DNA from: Simmondsia chinensis
Lineage: Eukaryota > Streptophyta > Magnoliopsida > Caryophyllales > Simmondsiaceae
Reading direction: 5' to 3'
Assembly: GCA_018398585.1 (NCBI GenBank)
Contig: JAGTTD010000010.1
Span: forward strand, 29,676,638 to 29,740,637
Length of the DNA: 64,000 nucleotides
Below, piece after piece: positions 46,019-58,080 of this stretch. The stretch's first letter is position 1. Every line of letters starts with the position of its first letter. The position numbers were made by a program, and so were the translations under genes. A model generated the notes under the pieces. The model did not search any database. It saw only the letters and a list, made by a program, of their open reading frames with translations, and was not told where the DNA came from.

Positions 46019-48254
46019 GTTGGAAAATAAACTCTGATGCCGAATATTAGGTTCATAGTTCTCAACTATGGTCACAACAATGGGCACATATAAGAGTACT
46101 TAGAGTAGGAGACTCTTCTCTCTACCTAAGCCCCCGGTCGGAGAGTCACGCTTCGTAACACCTTACGTGCGAGAGTTCCCGAGAATAGGTTCATCTCTAT
46201 ATACCCTTTGCCCTAATATCAGTTGCTGGCACGAACTTCAAATATTCTCCCTACTTTCATAAAGTTTACGTAACGAAACAGGTTTAGAATTTATAACTTT
46301 AAACCTAAGGTCGATTCAAAATTCCTAATTTTAAATCTACTGACTTAAATTTATAATTTAAATCAATAGATCTAAATTTATAATTTAGATCTCTAGGCCC
46401 CTTGTTCTAAAATATTTATAACAATACATAAACTTAAACAGACATAATAATGAATAATATAAATAAATACAAAAGTGAAAACTAAAAGAAGAAGGAAAGA
46501 AGAACATATATGGAATTGCTCTAATTATAAAGAATACCAAGAAAATCATGGCCTTACGATTTTCTACGCAATGACCTCAAACTGCCACGAGGGTGGGCTT
46601 CGAAAAATATTAAAGTGAAGAAAAAAATTTCAACGGAAAATTTTCTCTCCAATTATGTTTCCAAAACAATTTCAGAAACCAAAAAATATTTATTTCAATT
46701 GAATGTCAAACCCCTAGAATAAGTACCTCTATTTATATAAGTGTACTGGAGCGAGAAATTCTTAAAATAATGATGTGGGATCTGATCAAAGGTTGCAAAA
46801 ACAACGCCGTTTCGCTGAATACAATATCGCGTGCATTTATTTTTAAAAATTCGCAACGTGTGTCGCCATGTGATTGGTCCTTGTTCTTTCACCCTTCTTT
46901 TGCACAGTGCATGACACGTGGCGGGCCGTGATTGGCCCACCTTGTGGCACTTAGATCATGCAGTAGGATGAGCTTGTTTCGTCCGATGCAGTATACACGG
47001 ATTGCACTGCTTAAATGAGATTTTAAAACATCCTTTTTTGTTTTTGCTTTGTTTCCACATGTAAAAATTCATCTTATGAATTCTAATTTCTTAAAATTAT
47101 TTTAATTTTAATTTTCAATTTTATTCATCTCATAAAAAAATGTTTGGCAAAATTAAATTTACTCATCTCATGAATAAATTAATTCATCTCATGAATTATT
47201 TTAATATTTTTCTGATGGCTATAAATATAGAGGCTTGCGTAGGGACCTCAGGGACAATTTAAATCTAGCTCTAAAAGGGTTAAATTAATTATCTCATGAA
47301 ATAATTTAACTACCATTTAATGAGACTTAATTCTACTAAATAAATCTCACTACACTCAAGACTTAAATTATTTATTCGATATCTCCCTAATAGACTGTAT
47401 TGATGACAACAACCCCTTCATTAGATGTCCATGACAAAGGATAAATATAACCACTACCATTACCCTTCTCACAGCTTCTCCATTAGTTACCGACTCGCCC
47501 TTCACTGAATAATTCATTTATACTTGAACACATTCACAATATAAATTCCAGATCTTAGAATACTTTGGCTCAAGTTTCCGATCTATTCAAATATTTGTGA
47601 ATCAACTAAGGCACATCTATATCTCATAAGAGACGTTAGATTCCCTATTGAATACGTGATCATTGTCACACTTCTCGCTGCTACCCATTGTACAAGGGAA
47701 ATTAGTCATTCGTTTAGACCTTACTTATGGTACTCTAAAGTAACTAATGTTCCATGCACAAGTCCAGAATACCCTCAGGATTTAGAGTCGTCATTCAAAC
47801 AGTACAATATGAATCACTCATCTCCGATAGCAGTCTAGAAATAAGTAATCCATATGGTCCAACTCACTGTGTTAATCTTATTAAACACACTAACCTAATA
47901 CTTTTTGATCTCCATCCACATGACCACGACAAGTCATCTAAAGTGTCAAGTTATAGTCTTGACATATAAGTGGTCCAAACTTGTCTTCGACTACGAGTCT
48001 TTCAAACAACAATCCATACCATTTGTTCCAAGTCTATTTGTGGCTTAGTCTCATAAGCCACTTAGAACAAACATATAAATTGTAGTATAAGGACTACACC
48101 CATCTCATGGATATTTCCAAAAGAAAACCACATGCGGTATAAATGCTCACATACACAAATTTAACTAGGAAATGACTAGAACTTTAATTTTGATTTATTA
48201 ATTAAAACAATATGTCCAGAATAAATCTGGATTTTAGGATACTGTTTCTAACAA
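46019..48254 (-). repeat. Long 3' LTR of a reverse-strand copia element
   Basis: On the reverse strand it begins TGTTAGAAACAGTATCCTAA right after the purine-rich AGTGGAAGATT, and may end CCAACA at 46019, giving about 2.2 kb with near-matching TGTTAG/CCAACA ends. The start is well supported by the pol end next to it; the end is a best guess, since no second LTR is present for comparison. No coding region inside. Confidence 0.5.
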
Positions 48255-49175
48255 TCTTCCACTTGTCTTAAATGCAATTTATTACAAAGCCCATACTCAT
48301 CCCTTTTAAGTTTGAACCAAAGGTCTACTAAGCATAACCCTTAGTGAGCTCAATTACTCTATTGTGAAGTCAGCAATACAATACTGCTTAACATTCCTCT
48401 CACTAATGGCTCCCACTCCAAGGGTAAAGACATGCTTAGACTTCGAGCGTCTATCATTTAATAAGACTGGAAGGCTTAAAACAATGTATCCAACTGGAAC
48501 CAGCTTGTCACTTTGAAAGATCAGCATAGGATCTTTAGTTCTTCTCAAGAACTAAAGAAAACACTTGACTGCCACCTAGTCCACTGGACCCAGGTTAGAC
48601 TAACACCTGCTTACTACACCATAGTATAGCAAACATCAAGTCTCGTGCACAACATGGCATACATGAGGCTCCCATTGCCAAAGCATATGGAATATTCCTC
48701 AATTGCTCCTTGTCTTGAGGTGTCCTAGAACACCACTCAAAAGAGAAAGGGACTCCATGCCATACCTTGACAACGTCTTGTCAATATAAGTGGCTAGAGA
48801 AAGACTGAACATACGACTAAACTTAATCTTAATAGTAGAGCTGGCTTCTTCTATGTCTTTCATATTAAGCTATCAGGATAAGCAATTCTTTATAGCTAAT
48901 GACACCCCCACATCATTCCTAATGAGTAGTATATGATTGACATATAATACCAAGAAGTCGGTACTTTCTCTTAATGTGATTTGTACATGAATGGTCCGAG
49001 CAACCGATTACACAAAACTAAAAGACTTAATTGCTTCATTGTGGCTAAAAGGATTAGATTCAATGCTACGATCAAGCATGAAGGCTCCCACTATGAACCT
49101 GTTAGGTGTACTAACAATCTTCCCACCACATCTATGCTCTCGTGTACCTGGAACATTTTTTTTCCCTATCAGTAG
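48255..49175 (-). pseudogene. Copia RT/RNase H remnant, reverse strand
   Basis: Reading right to left, with stops and shifts: NEAIKSFSFV (about 49040), FLVLYVNHILLIRNDVG (about 48940), where the catalytic YVDD has become YVNH, MKDIEEASS, YIDKTLSRYGMESLSLL, IPYALAMGASCMPCCARDLMFA, and the open frame 48354-48548: RTKDPMLIFQSDKLVPVGYI followed by DDRRSKSKHVFTLGVGAISE and VKQYCIADFTIE, the RNase H core region of copia pol. The domain stops after that motif; the C-terminal RNase H part is replaced by the purine tract and LTR. Upstream integrase and gag are absent, the truncation being near 49.2 kb. Confidence 0.82.
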
Positions 49176-49344
49176 GTGCATCTAATGCATCCACTATATC
49201 TTGAATTGTGTCTAACTATTTAGAATTAGTGTCATTTTCTTTTAATACTTTTATTTTGTAGCTTACTTGAAAAATGCTTCTTTAGGTTTTTGCATTGTAT
49301 TTACAAAAGACCTTTTAAATAAAAAAAAACTGTAAAAAACAAAC

Positions 49345-52212
49345 CGACCTTGTTCCTTTTATCTGCAACACCATTATGTTTGGGCAAGTCCCATTGCTTA
49401 CCATTTAATCGTGTCTTGCATTCTGTTACTACGCCCTTACATTTAATACATTTTGATGTATGTCAATTGCCAGTTTCATCTACATCTTGCAACAAATATT
49501 ATGTTACCTTTGTTGATGATTTTACACGATTTACCTGGCTATACCCAATGAGGTACAAATGTGATGTTTTTGGAATTTTTGAGACTTTTAAAACTCAAGT
49601 TGAAAACCAATTTTTGACAAAAATAAAAATTTTCCAAAGCGATGGAGGGCGCGAATATTATCACAAACAAATGAATGCCCTTTGTCGTCAACATGGCATA
49701 CACTTCCGACTGTCGTGTCCTGACACTCCACAAGAAAATGGGGTGGCATAATGAAAACATCGACATATTATTGAGATGGTGCGCACCTTACTTCTTCAAT
49801 CTCAAATCCCTTACACTTTATGGGATGATGCGGCTTGCACTGCTTGTTTTACTATAAAGAGCCTGCCCACTCTAAATTTATATAACAAGCCACCTTTTGA
49901 ACTAGTTTTCCAAAAGATCCCATGGTACCAAAATTTTTGTGTTTTTGGGTGTGTCTGTTACCCAAATCTCACTCTTCGTGCCCCTCATATATTAGCTCCT
50001 AGGTCCATCCCATGCATTTTTTTAGGCTACGCTGCTCGTTACACAGGTTATCGATGTCTTGACCCTAAAACTGGACGCATTTATATAAACAGACACGTTA
50101 TATTTGATGAGTCTCATTTCCCATATCCTGTTTTAGTCAATCCTCAAATGGTTCCCTCAACCGGATCCACTTCCACTATAGTTGACCTCCCCATTCCCTT
50201 ACCCTTATTTTCGGCTCCGGCCACTGCAACCTTCATTGGCGGTAGCGCCGCTGTTGCTCCGGCTGCACCGGTATTGGACTGTGCTGAATAGCACATCCCC
50301 ACCCTGTTGTCGTCACCGATGTTTCCTACAACATTGAACCCCACCTCCGCTGTCAGTGCACTGGCCTCCACCCCTAGTTCTGACCGGTCGCTGAGCCTTT
50401 GGACCCTTCATCACCTTCCCCTACCACTACCGAACTTACCTTGGAACCACCCCCCAATAGACCATAAGAAGACTACCCTCTCCCACCTGAACCGTCTCTG
50501 ATAGTCGGGACATAGGGTAGTGCTTCCTCGTCCCGGGTTCCTGTCCCAGTCCCTGCCCCAGTGGCAATGGATCCTCCTTGTCCAATCCTAAATATGCATC
50601 ACATGCAAACTCGACTTAAAAGTGGTATTCGCAAAACTAAACACCCTCTCTCCCTTTCATCTATAACTGTTATTCAGGAACCCACAAGTTATTCACAAGA
50701 CGTAAAGAATCCTAAATGGTAGGAAGCCATGGTAGAAGAATTTAATGCTCTTCTTTTAAATAACACTAGGGAACTTGTTCCTCATGATCTGTCTATGAAC
50801 CTTGTTGGAAGTACATGGAAATATTAAGTAAAGTATAAAGCAGATGGCTCTGCTGAATGCTTCAAGGATTGCCTTATGGCCCAAGAATTTCATCAACGTG
50901 AAGGATAGACTTCAAGGAAACTTTTAGCCCTGTAGTCAAACCCTCCAAAATACGCTTTATACTCTCACTTTCCATCACAAATGCTTGGCCTATTAGACAA
51001 TTGGATGTCAAAAATGCCTTCCTACATAGTCATCTTAATGAAGAGGTTTATATACGACATCCAAAGGGTTCATTCATCCCAAACTTCCCACTCAAGTTTG
51101 TAAATTACGCAAAGCTCTCTATGGGCTCAAGCAGGCTCTAAGGGCTTGGTTTTAATGTTTTAGCAATTTTCTCTATAGTCTTGGGTTCACTTGTTGTCAT
51201 GCAGACCCATCCCTTTTCCTATTTTGCTGTAAAAATGGTATTGTATGTCTCTTTCTTTCTGTTGACGATATGATTCTAACTGGTTCTAATGCTCATCTTC
51301 TTGACACGTTAATCACCAAGCTCTCCACTCAATTTTCCATGAAAGATCTTAGTCCTTCACACAACTTTCTCAGCATTGAAGCAAAACGAACCTGAGATGG
51401 GCTTTTTCTATCGCAACATATATGCAATATCAACCTTTTACCTAACCCCTAGATGCATGATGCGAAGCCCATTAAAACTCCCCTACTTGCAAGACTTCAC
51501 CTATCCCTCGAAGATGGGGACCACCTTCCTGATCCCACTGAATATCGTAGTGCTGTTAGTACTCTCCAATACTTCACCATGACCCCCACCTAATATATGT
51601 TATGCTGTTAATCTTATTTCTCAGTTTATGCATGCCCCTAGAATAAGTCATTGGCAGGTTGTGAAACGGATCCTTCGATACCTCAAAGGCACACCAGATC
51701 ATGGATTATCAATCCTTCCAGGCTCATGTACCTCCATCACTGTCTATGCTGATGCCAATTGGGGTGGCTACCCTGACACTCATCGATTTACTACGGGCTA
51801 TGTCCTCTTTTTGGGACCAAACCTTATATCATGGCGGGCCAAGAAGCAAGCAACAGTCTCCAAATCCTCCACTAAATCAGAATATCGTGCGGTTGCTCAA
51901 GCCATAGTTGAAAGAGATTGGATCCAATACATAATGCTTGATTTAGGCCTTCGCCACTCTGGACCAATTATCATATACTGTGACAATGTTTCTGCATCCT
52001 ACATAGCTTCCAACGCTGTCTCCAATGATCGCAGCAAGCATGTTGACGTTAATTTTTACCATGTTCGAGAGAAAATTCTCAAAGTAGACCTTCAAGTTCG
52101 CTACACACCCACTACCATACAAATTGCTAATATCTTCACAAAGGGACTTCCCTTCGACTCGTTTCATCTCCACAAGCGCAATTGTCACGTTGCTGCTCCC
52201 CGTTCAGAATGA
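49345..52212 (+). pseudogene. Copia 3 pol remnant (IN-RT-RH)
   Basis: Integrase frame 49350-49751: CLGKSHCLPFN, LIHFDVC (first Asp), YYVTFVDDFTRFTWLYPM (second Asp), QSDGGREY and CPDTPQENGVA; the catalytic Glu is lost, as the codon after GVA is a stop. C-terminal region 49776-50291 (YTLWDDAACTACFTI, VFGCVCYPNL, IFLGYAARYTGYRC). RT is broken by stops (50824, 50907), with QLDVKNAFLHSHLNEEVYI at 51000 and SVDDMILTG (about 51257) for YVDD. The RNase H frame 51628-52212 is intact for 194 residues: RILRYLKGTPDHGL, YADANWGGYPDTHR, SWRAKKQATVSKSSTKSEYRA, IYCDNVSASYIA, and SKHVDVNFYHVREKI. Confidence 0.88.
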
Positions 52213-52219
52213 GGGGGCT

Positions 52220-52466
52220 TATTAGAGGATACACTAGAATCCTTGAGTACTAGGAGCATATTAGTAATTTTGGGATGATCTCCTCAAATTAGGAAGGTCT
52301 CTTCTAGGGTTAAATTATTGTCCTTATTGCCCCTTTCTTGCAATATGTAGCTTAAGGTTAGACTAGTCTTTATGTGGTTTCTCTTGCACTATATAAAGAG
52401 CCTTACATAAACTCTTCTATTATTCGAAGCTGAATCATTTTCATTCTTCAATTTATAGTTTTCACA
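52220..52466 (+). repeat. 3' LTR of copia 3
   Basis: About 247 bp. Starts TATTAGAGGATACACTAGAAT (probably once TGTTAG), contains CTATATAAAGAG (52389-52400), and ends TTTTCACA. Matches the LTR at 14860-15083 in reverse. Confidence 0.78.
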
Positions 52467-52480
52467 GATATTTTTGTTCG

Positions 52481-53327
52481 AATGTATAACTTAAGGGGAA
52501 AAAAACATTGTTATTTCCTTGAAGTTTCCCTATTATTCTTGTGTGACTATAAAAACCTAGCTCTAAAAGAAATTAAAAGGTCACAAGTCAAACCCAAAGG
52601 GGAGGATCAACAATGGATAGAGGGTTGGGAAACAAAAAAGGGTTAAAGAATGGTTGCAAGTGGACACTTTTGCCACCACCCTCAAACTGACTCTTAAGGA
52701 AGGGGCCAACAAAAGGGTTTAAAGGGAACTAAATTGACCAATTGTTGATGGACCACCGACAACTCTGAATCTTTATCTGACCAGATAGGTGGAGGTCTTA
52801 GTGAAGTTGTGGGGCGAGCTAAGCTCGACGACATCATGAGGAAAGGCGTGTCAGTAGAAGACAGTAAGAGGAGCATTAGTGATGATGATTTTGCCATTGT
52901 AGAAAAGGGTCCTTTCCAAACTAATTTGTTGGGTAGGATTATGGATTATAAAAGAAATCAAATAGTTTATAGATAAGATGGAGAGATAGAATGATAAATA
53001 TAAAATAATTAATTTAATTAATCCATATTCTTTGTAACACTTGCTATTAGTGTAAGATTAGGAACTTAATATAATTATAATTTTTTAACCTTTTTTAGTT
53101 CCTACATGAAATTGGCTAGCATTAATTAACCTTAAAGTGCGAATGTTTGGGTGGATGTTAGTAAAGAGGCACATAGGATGTGGTAAACTGGGATGGTATA
53201 AACAAATGACATAAAGCTAATGAATAATTTCTACGTTAAATTGGCTTGCATTATTTGATGTCACTACATATTACATTTCAAATATGTACCTGTTTACATT
53301 TTCTTTCTTTATGTTTTTCATACAACA
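52481..53327. repeat. Segmental duplication, copy 3 (left part)
   Basis: From GTATAACTTAAGG through the Prolamin-like pseudogene to TTTTTCATACAACA, colinear with copy 1 but without the 443-bp foldback. The right part continues at 59400 after the LTR element inserted at 53328. Confidence 0.82.
52590..52897 (-). pseudogene. Prolamin-like (ECA1-type) protein, copy 3
   Basis: The only copy that keeps the ATG (52897) and an intact signal peptide frame: MAKSSSLMLLLLSS, then SSSLARPTTSLRPPPIWSDKD. Immediately afterwards a deletion shifts the frame (reads SELSVVHQQLVN), and most of the cysteine domain, from the first Cys to near the last block, is deleted: the sequence jumps to the aligned FPLNPFVGPFLK region (read here as VPFKPFCWPLP). 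Only a decayed tail remains to about 52590. Non-functional, but it reveals the ancestral start used to judge copies 1 and 2. Confidence 0.82.
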
Positions 53328-53908
53328 TGATGTAGTTGCCATCCCAGTATTGGCGAGTCAATACAGGCTGGACGGCATCACCATGGCAGGAGGCTTGGCG
53401 GGGCAGGCTATATGGGATGGTGCAGCCCACGTTTGAGATTGGCCGTTCTCATGGTAGGGTGGTAGCCTTGAGGAGGTTGTCTTGGCGGGACTAGTAGCTA
53501 GCAAGGAATGGAGATACGGGAAACCTTGGTGGTTTTGTCAAGGCGGCATCATCGATTGGCAGATACAGAGACATGGAGTTGCAGATTGAACGCAATAAAG
53601 ATAGCGGTGAAGGTAGAGATTGAGTTAGATTAGGATTAGTTTAAATTTCAGATTTATCTTTAATTGTTTAAATTTATCTCTTAGTGTTTTATTTTAGTTC
53701 AAATAGCTCCTTTATAAATACAAGAGGAAATATGTTGTTTCATTCACTCAAATTTCCAGATTTTTATGAGTTATTTTGAGTTCTCTTTTCTCAGATTGTG
53801 AGAATCGAGCTTTATTTCTTCTTTCTTTTTATTGGTAAGTTAATAAAATTAAAGGAAAGGATGTTGAAGCTTCTCGTTCCCCTAAATCTTCCACTGCATG
53901 CTACATCA
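53328..53908 (+). repeat. 5' LTR of element A
   Basis: 581 bp, TGATGTAG to ACATCA. Promoter box TTTATAAATAC at 53711-53721. A G-rich first half (GGCGGGTC/GGCTTGGCGG) and A/T-rich second half. PBS-like TGGAATTAGGGC follows at 53911-53922, a mutated tRNA-iMet site. Confidence 0.92.
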
Positions 53909-53999
53909 GTTGGAATTAGGGCTCAGAACGGTTTCTAAGAGGGCTCGTGCGCGATAGAGGAACACCGCCGTTGAGGATGTTTATTAGTGAGATTTCCAA

Positions 54000-54720
54000 A
54001 GGAAAGCCGTGAAAATGTTTGAGGAGTTGGAGGAAAAATTCTAGCTAATCGAGCGTTGCTTGATTCAACTACGGGAAAATCTCGATCTTGAATCGGGAAC
54101 CCGACCCCAACACCCATTAACACCGGGTACTAATGACGATATGGACAAGAGCTTTCAGAATCTGTTCCTGGATGCTGAGCTATTGAACCAAAGGCAGGCA
54201 TCAATGATTTTGACAATCGGAGGTGGGAATTCGATCTCCGGATTGAAATACTAGAGTTTGATAAAGGAGGACACTCGGAGGAGTTCTGTGACTAGTTGGC
54301 GGCAGTGGACGAGGTCCTTGAGTGCAAGGAGGTCAGGGAGAGGAAGCAGGTGCCATTAGTCCCTACCCGACTTTAGGGAAGGGTAGCCGCCTGGTGGCAG
54401 CAGTTGAAGCATTCACAGCTTCAACAAGGAAAGTCGAGAGTTAAGACGTGGGAGAATATGAAGAACCACATGAGAGGCGCCTTTCTACCTCGCACTCACA
54501 ATAAGATCATGTACCAATGCCTTCATAGCTTACGAAAGGGTTCTCATACGGTCTAAGAGTATACAACAGAATTATACTCCTTAGTCGCTAAGAATGACTT
54601 GGCGGAATCGGGGGAGTAGTTGGCAAATTGATATATTGGCGGGTTGAAACAACTTCTCGATCTCGGAAGCAAGTCATTGGGCAGTGAACGTCGAAAAGCA
54701 GTAGAAACGGCGTCAAGTTG
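54000..54720 (+). pseudogene. Element A gag remnant
   Basis: Readable Gag segments in order: FEELEEKF (about 54018), LIERCLIQLRENLDLESGTR and DDMDKSFQNLFLDAE (54060-54180), then the Retrotrans_gag capsid region: EEFCD-LAAVDEVLECKEV (54275), RVAAWWQQLKHSQLQQGKSR followed by WENMKNHMRGAFLPRTHNK (54380-54505), MYQCLHSLRKGSHTV, EYTTELYSLVAKNDLAE and YIGGLKQLL (54633). The A-A-W-W-x-x-L and F-L-P motifs are typical of plant Ty3/gypsy Gag. Stops at about 54289, 54373, 54553 and 54616 plus frameshifts. Confidence 0.82.
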
Positions 54721-55076
54721 GAAGCATTGGTAACACCCGGGATAGTGGGCGTGACCAAGTACGACAAATCAACTCGGATATGTAAGGGAAGTAGGTTACC
54801 CCCGACCTTGGGAAGGATTTGGCGGGTAGCTCCAGAACCCATTACTCCAAGTGTGAAGAGATGTGACACTGTGCCACTGAGTGTCATAAAGGTGACAGAC
54901 TGGGCAAGGGTCTTCACATCGTGGGACTCCATGGAGAAGATGGTGGGGTTATTGAGGAAAAGGCTAGCGACGAGTTGGTGCCATAAGACGAGGAAGCATT
55001 TACAGGTGACGAGCGTTGTCTGGTTGTGGTTAGGCATATCTACTTCATGCTAAGAGAAGAACAGGAAGACGATTAG

Positions 55077-55480
55077 ATGAGGAGTAGCATCTTCCATATG
55101 ACATGCAATGTTGGTGAGAGGATTTGCTGCCTAGTGATTGATTCAGGAAGCTGCGAGAATGTCATCTCCGAAGAAGCCGTACAAAGGCTTGGGTTGAAGA
55201 CGAAGGATCACCCGGACCCATATAAATTCTCTTGGCTTAAGAAAAGAAACCAGGTAGCCCTCTCAAAATGATGCCTAGTTCGCTTTCCTACTAGGTCAAA
55301 ATAGCGGGATGCGGCGTGGTGTGACGTGGTAGCCATTGATGCTTGTCATCTGCTTTTGGGACGAGCATGGCAATTTGATAGAGGCGCAACCATGACGGAC
55401 GATGAAACACTTATAGCTTTGTTTTTGAGGGCACAAGGATAATCCTACTACTTGAAAAGGATGAAGCACCATGGCTAGAG
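55077..55480 (+). pseudogene. Element A retropepsin remnant
   Basis: Aspartic protease of a gypsy element. Frame 55077-55271: SIFHMTCNVGERICCLVIDS, where DSG (VIDSGSCENVISEEAVQRLG) is the active site (about 55134-55190), then LKTKDHPDPYKFSWLKKRNQ, a run diagnostic of this protease group. After a stop at 55269 a further frame reads a DVVAIDACHLLLGRAWQFDR-like flap (about 55325-55385). No RT follows: the sequence to 56034 contains only short scrambled frames (for example PKLQGFTKPLPPKRDETWW near 55690) and the purine tract GGGGAGGA at 56027-56034. Confidence 0.82.
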
Positions 55481-56034
55481 GAAGACAAGGGTCCGAAGCC
55501 ACTGGTTAGAACCTTACTAGACAAGGATGTTGACAGGGGAAATATGCCATGCTATGAAGGTTGAAGAGGCGAAAGAGGTACCGAGAGCTGCGTTGGCGGT
55601 AAGGACAATCCCGCGGTGGAAGAGACAGATACTAGAAGGGGAGTTACCGAGTAGACTCTAACACTAGGTAAGCCATGAGACGCTTCCAATTTCCAAGCTT
55701 CAGGGATTCACGAAACCATTGCCACCAAAGAGGGATGAGACGTGGTGGAAGGATGTTGACGACAGATCCATCATTATGGGACTTGGGTTCTCTAGCACAT
55801 TGACAAAAATGGTTCAATCGATTTGGTGGCCAATTCGGTGATGAATTCTTTCCAATCTGAGGAGGATGATGTCGTCCACATCTTGGCAGAACAAATTACA
55901 ACTCGTATATTGGCAGAAGAGATCAACAAGCCGAACTGGGGGAAGCATGGTGGAATGGAGCTCGACAAGCTTGGCAGAGGAAGAAAGGAAGCTCTACTTG
56001 GCAAGAATAACCAAGAAGATCCCATCGGGGAGGA

Positions 56035-56312
56035 TGATGCAGCCGCCATCCCACTATTGGCGGGTCAATATGGGCTGGACGGCGTCACCATGGCAGGAGG
56101 CTTGGCGAGGTAGGCTATATGAGATGGTGCAACCCCATGTTCGAGATTGGCGGGTCTCATGGCAGGGTGGTAGCCGTGAGGAGTTGGTCTGGGCGGACTA
56201 GTAGCTAGCGATGAAAGGAGATATGGGCAACCTTGGCGGTTCCATCAAGGTGGCATCACCGGTTGGCGGATACGAAGACACGGAGCTGCAGATTAAATGC
56301 GGTGAAGATAGC
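56035..56312 (+). repeat. 3' LTR of element A, left part
   Basis: 278 bp, starts TGATGCAGCCGCCATCCC, colinear with 53328-53600. Interrupted at 56312 by element B; resumes at 59097-59399. Confidence 0.92.
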
Positions 56313-56717
56313 TATCATGATTGTAATTAGGATATGTTTAGTAGTATTAATCTTAGACAATGTTCTAGTAGAATGTCATGAATATGTCTTGTTTTGGCTC
56401 AATTTTTTGGTTAGCAGGCTTGGTTAGGTGCTTGTATTAGCTTTATTATAAATAGGTTGTTCTTGGTTGTAAGATCGCAATGTTGAATGAATATGAATTG
56501 AATCCTATATTGTTCATGAAGTCTCTCTCTCAAGTCTATCTCAATCTCAACTTCTCATCTTGATATCTTCTTTTGGCCTCTTCTTATCCTTCTTATCTCA
56601 TCATTAATCACTAAACCTCAATTGAATTCTATTGTTACACTTCTTGATCTTATTTCTTAATGTAAATTGCTATCAAAGCCCTAGGATCATATATGATTCA
56701 TCCAAGAATCATAACAG

Positions 56718-56729
56718 TGGTATCAGAGC
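56718..56729 (+). other. Primer binding site, tRNA-iMet, element B
   Basis: Exact TGGTATCAGAGC one base after the 5' LTR end. Confidence 0.93.
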
Positions 56730-57210
56730 TGATTTTTACTTCCATTGGCAATTTAATACTGATATTTGAAGGTTGATTCAAGATTGAGCTGAATTTTGAT
56801 CAAATCTATCAGCAAAGGACTGCGGGAGCGGCTGTCAGGTTGTTTCTGTCCAGAAATCAGTTTGGTTTTGCATCGATTCAGTTCAAAATTGGTTTAATCC
56901 TGGATTTAGCTAGATGAAATGATCAAGTGTGCTACGTTCTCAAGTAAGATCGAGCGGACTAAAGCTTTAATTCCTTGCTGTGTTTAATCATGCTGTCAGA
57001 TCGAGTTAGGTTCTATTGTGTTGAACAAGATTGTGATCCTTATCTTCAAATCGGGTTGCTGATTCATTTCTGTCGAACTACACTCTGCGAACAAGATTTC
57101 AATTCTGAATTTTTTGTTATTGTGATTTGGTAGCTGAGTATTTGTGTTCAAGTTCTAGTTGGAAGATTTGTTGATTACTTTGGTCTTATAGCTGCATCCT
57201 AAGATCTGAA

Positions 57211-58080
57211 ATGGATGATGTTCAAGTAAAACCTTCCAATGATGCTAGACTTTTGATCAAGGTCTTGAAGCCTCTTTACCACATAGATGAGGATGTTCTT
57301 TAACAAGTATTTTGGCCTTATGGTTCTCGTGAAGGTATTAAAGTAGTTTCATCTTCCATTAGTGAGGTTATTGCTCATATTAGTTATGATACGGGACGGA
57401 GTGCTGATTTAGCCTTCAATTCTTTACACGGAAGAAACATATATGATGGATGTTGTGTGTTAGACATCAGCTATCTCATGGTAGGTAATGACTTCAAAGA
57501 TAAGCTTGAGGTGGTAGAACCTACTAAGGGCCAAGCTAAGGAGGAAATAGTTGCCACTTTGGAAATGAATCAACAATTGCAGCCAAGAATTGAGCAGAAA
57601 ACTGAGCAAATTGTTGGGCAAAACATGTATGAAATGGATGAAGAAGCAATTCTAGCAATTCATGACTTTTTTGAGGACTTCAGGTCACAAGTTTCACAGC
57701 TATTTCACGAAATGTTAAGCAACAGCCAAGCAATAAAGTAGCAAATGTTTCAGGAATCTAATCAATGTCTGGCTGAATTGCACTCCAATATAGCAAGGAG
57801 GGTGGAAGAACATCTAAATGAGCAAGTTCCTGATAGGGTTTTGGAGGCTGCAGCAGTGAATCAAGGAGTTAACATCAAACAAGGCAGTGAGAACCTTCAT
57901 AAACTGGACTCAAGAGCTGATGAGGTGTTATTTACAGCAGGAGACGCTTTAAAACGGGGTGAATGTCCTGCAGTGCAATCGAACATCCAAGTTCAGCTGA
58001 GAAATATTCAGATCAGACCACATGGCTGTCCAAGGAGATGTTTGGATCTTCAAAAGTGCAAGATCAACTTCCAAAGCTGA
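57211..58080 (+). pseudogene. PTB-like RRM plus coiled-coil protein in element B
   Basis: From the ATG at 57211 one frame runs to a TGA at 58078-58080, broken only by TAA (57301-57303) and TAG (57739-57741), both one C-to-T change from Gln codons. Residues about 13-90 form an RRM: RLLIKVLKPLYHIDEDVL (strand 1 and helix 1), QVFWPYGSREGIKVV, EVIAHISYDTGRSADLAFNS and LHGRNIYDGCCVLDIS. The last block is the hallmark end of an RRM of polypyrimidine-tract-binding protein (PTB: LQGRNIYDGCC-x-LDI), where it binds pyrimidine-rich RNA. Then a Glu/Gln-rich coiled coil (about 57520-57850). Past about 57955 a shifted frame (57963-58172) stays protein-like, suggesting one frameshift and a longer original C-terminus. 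No capsid, zinc knuckle or protease seen. Most likely a captured host exon set in a non-autonomous element. Confidence 0.75.

Larger units (their letters stand above)
49345..52466 (+). mobile_element. Copia element 3, 5'-truncated
   Basis: Starts in the GAG_pre-integrase/integrase boundary and runs to a 3' LTR. The purine tract GAGGGGGCT (52211-52219) precedes the LTR. gag, protease and 5' LTR are missing. Same family as the reverse fragment at 14.8-15.2 kb. Confidence 0.88.

Noticed and set aside
52694..52897. Intact 67-residue secreted peptide gene
   Set aside because: Alignment with copies 1 and 2 shows a frameshift and loss of the cysteine domain.
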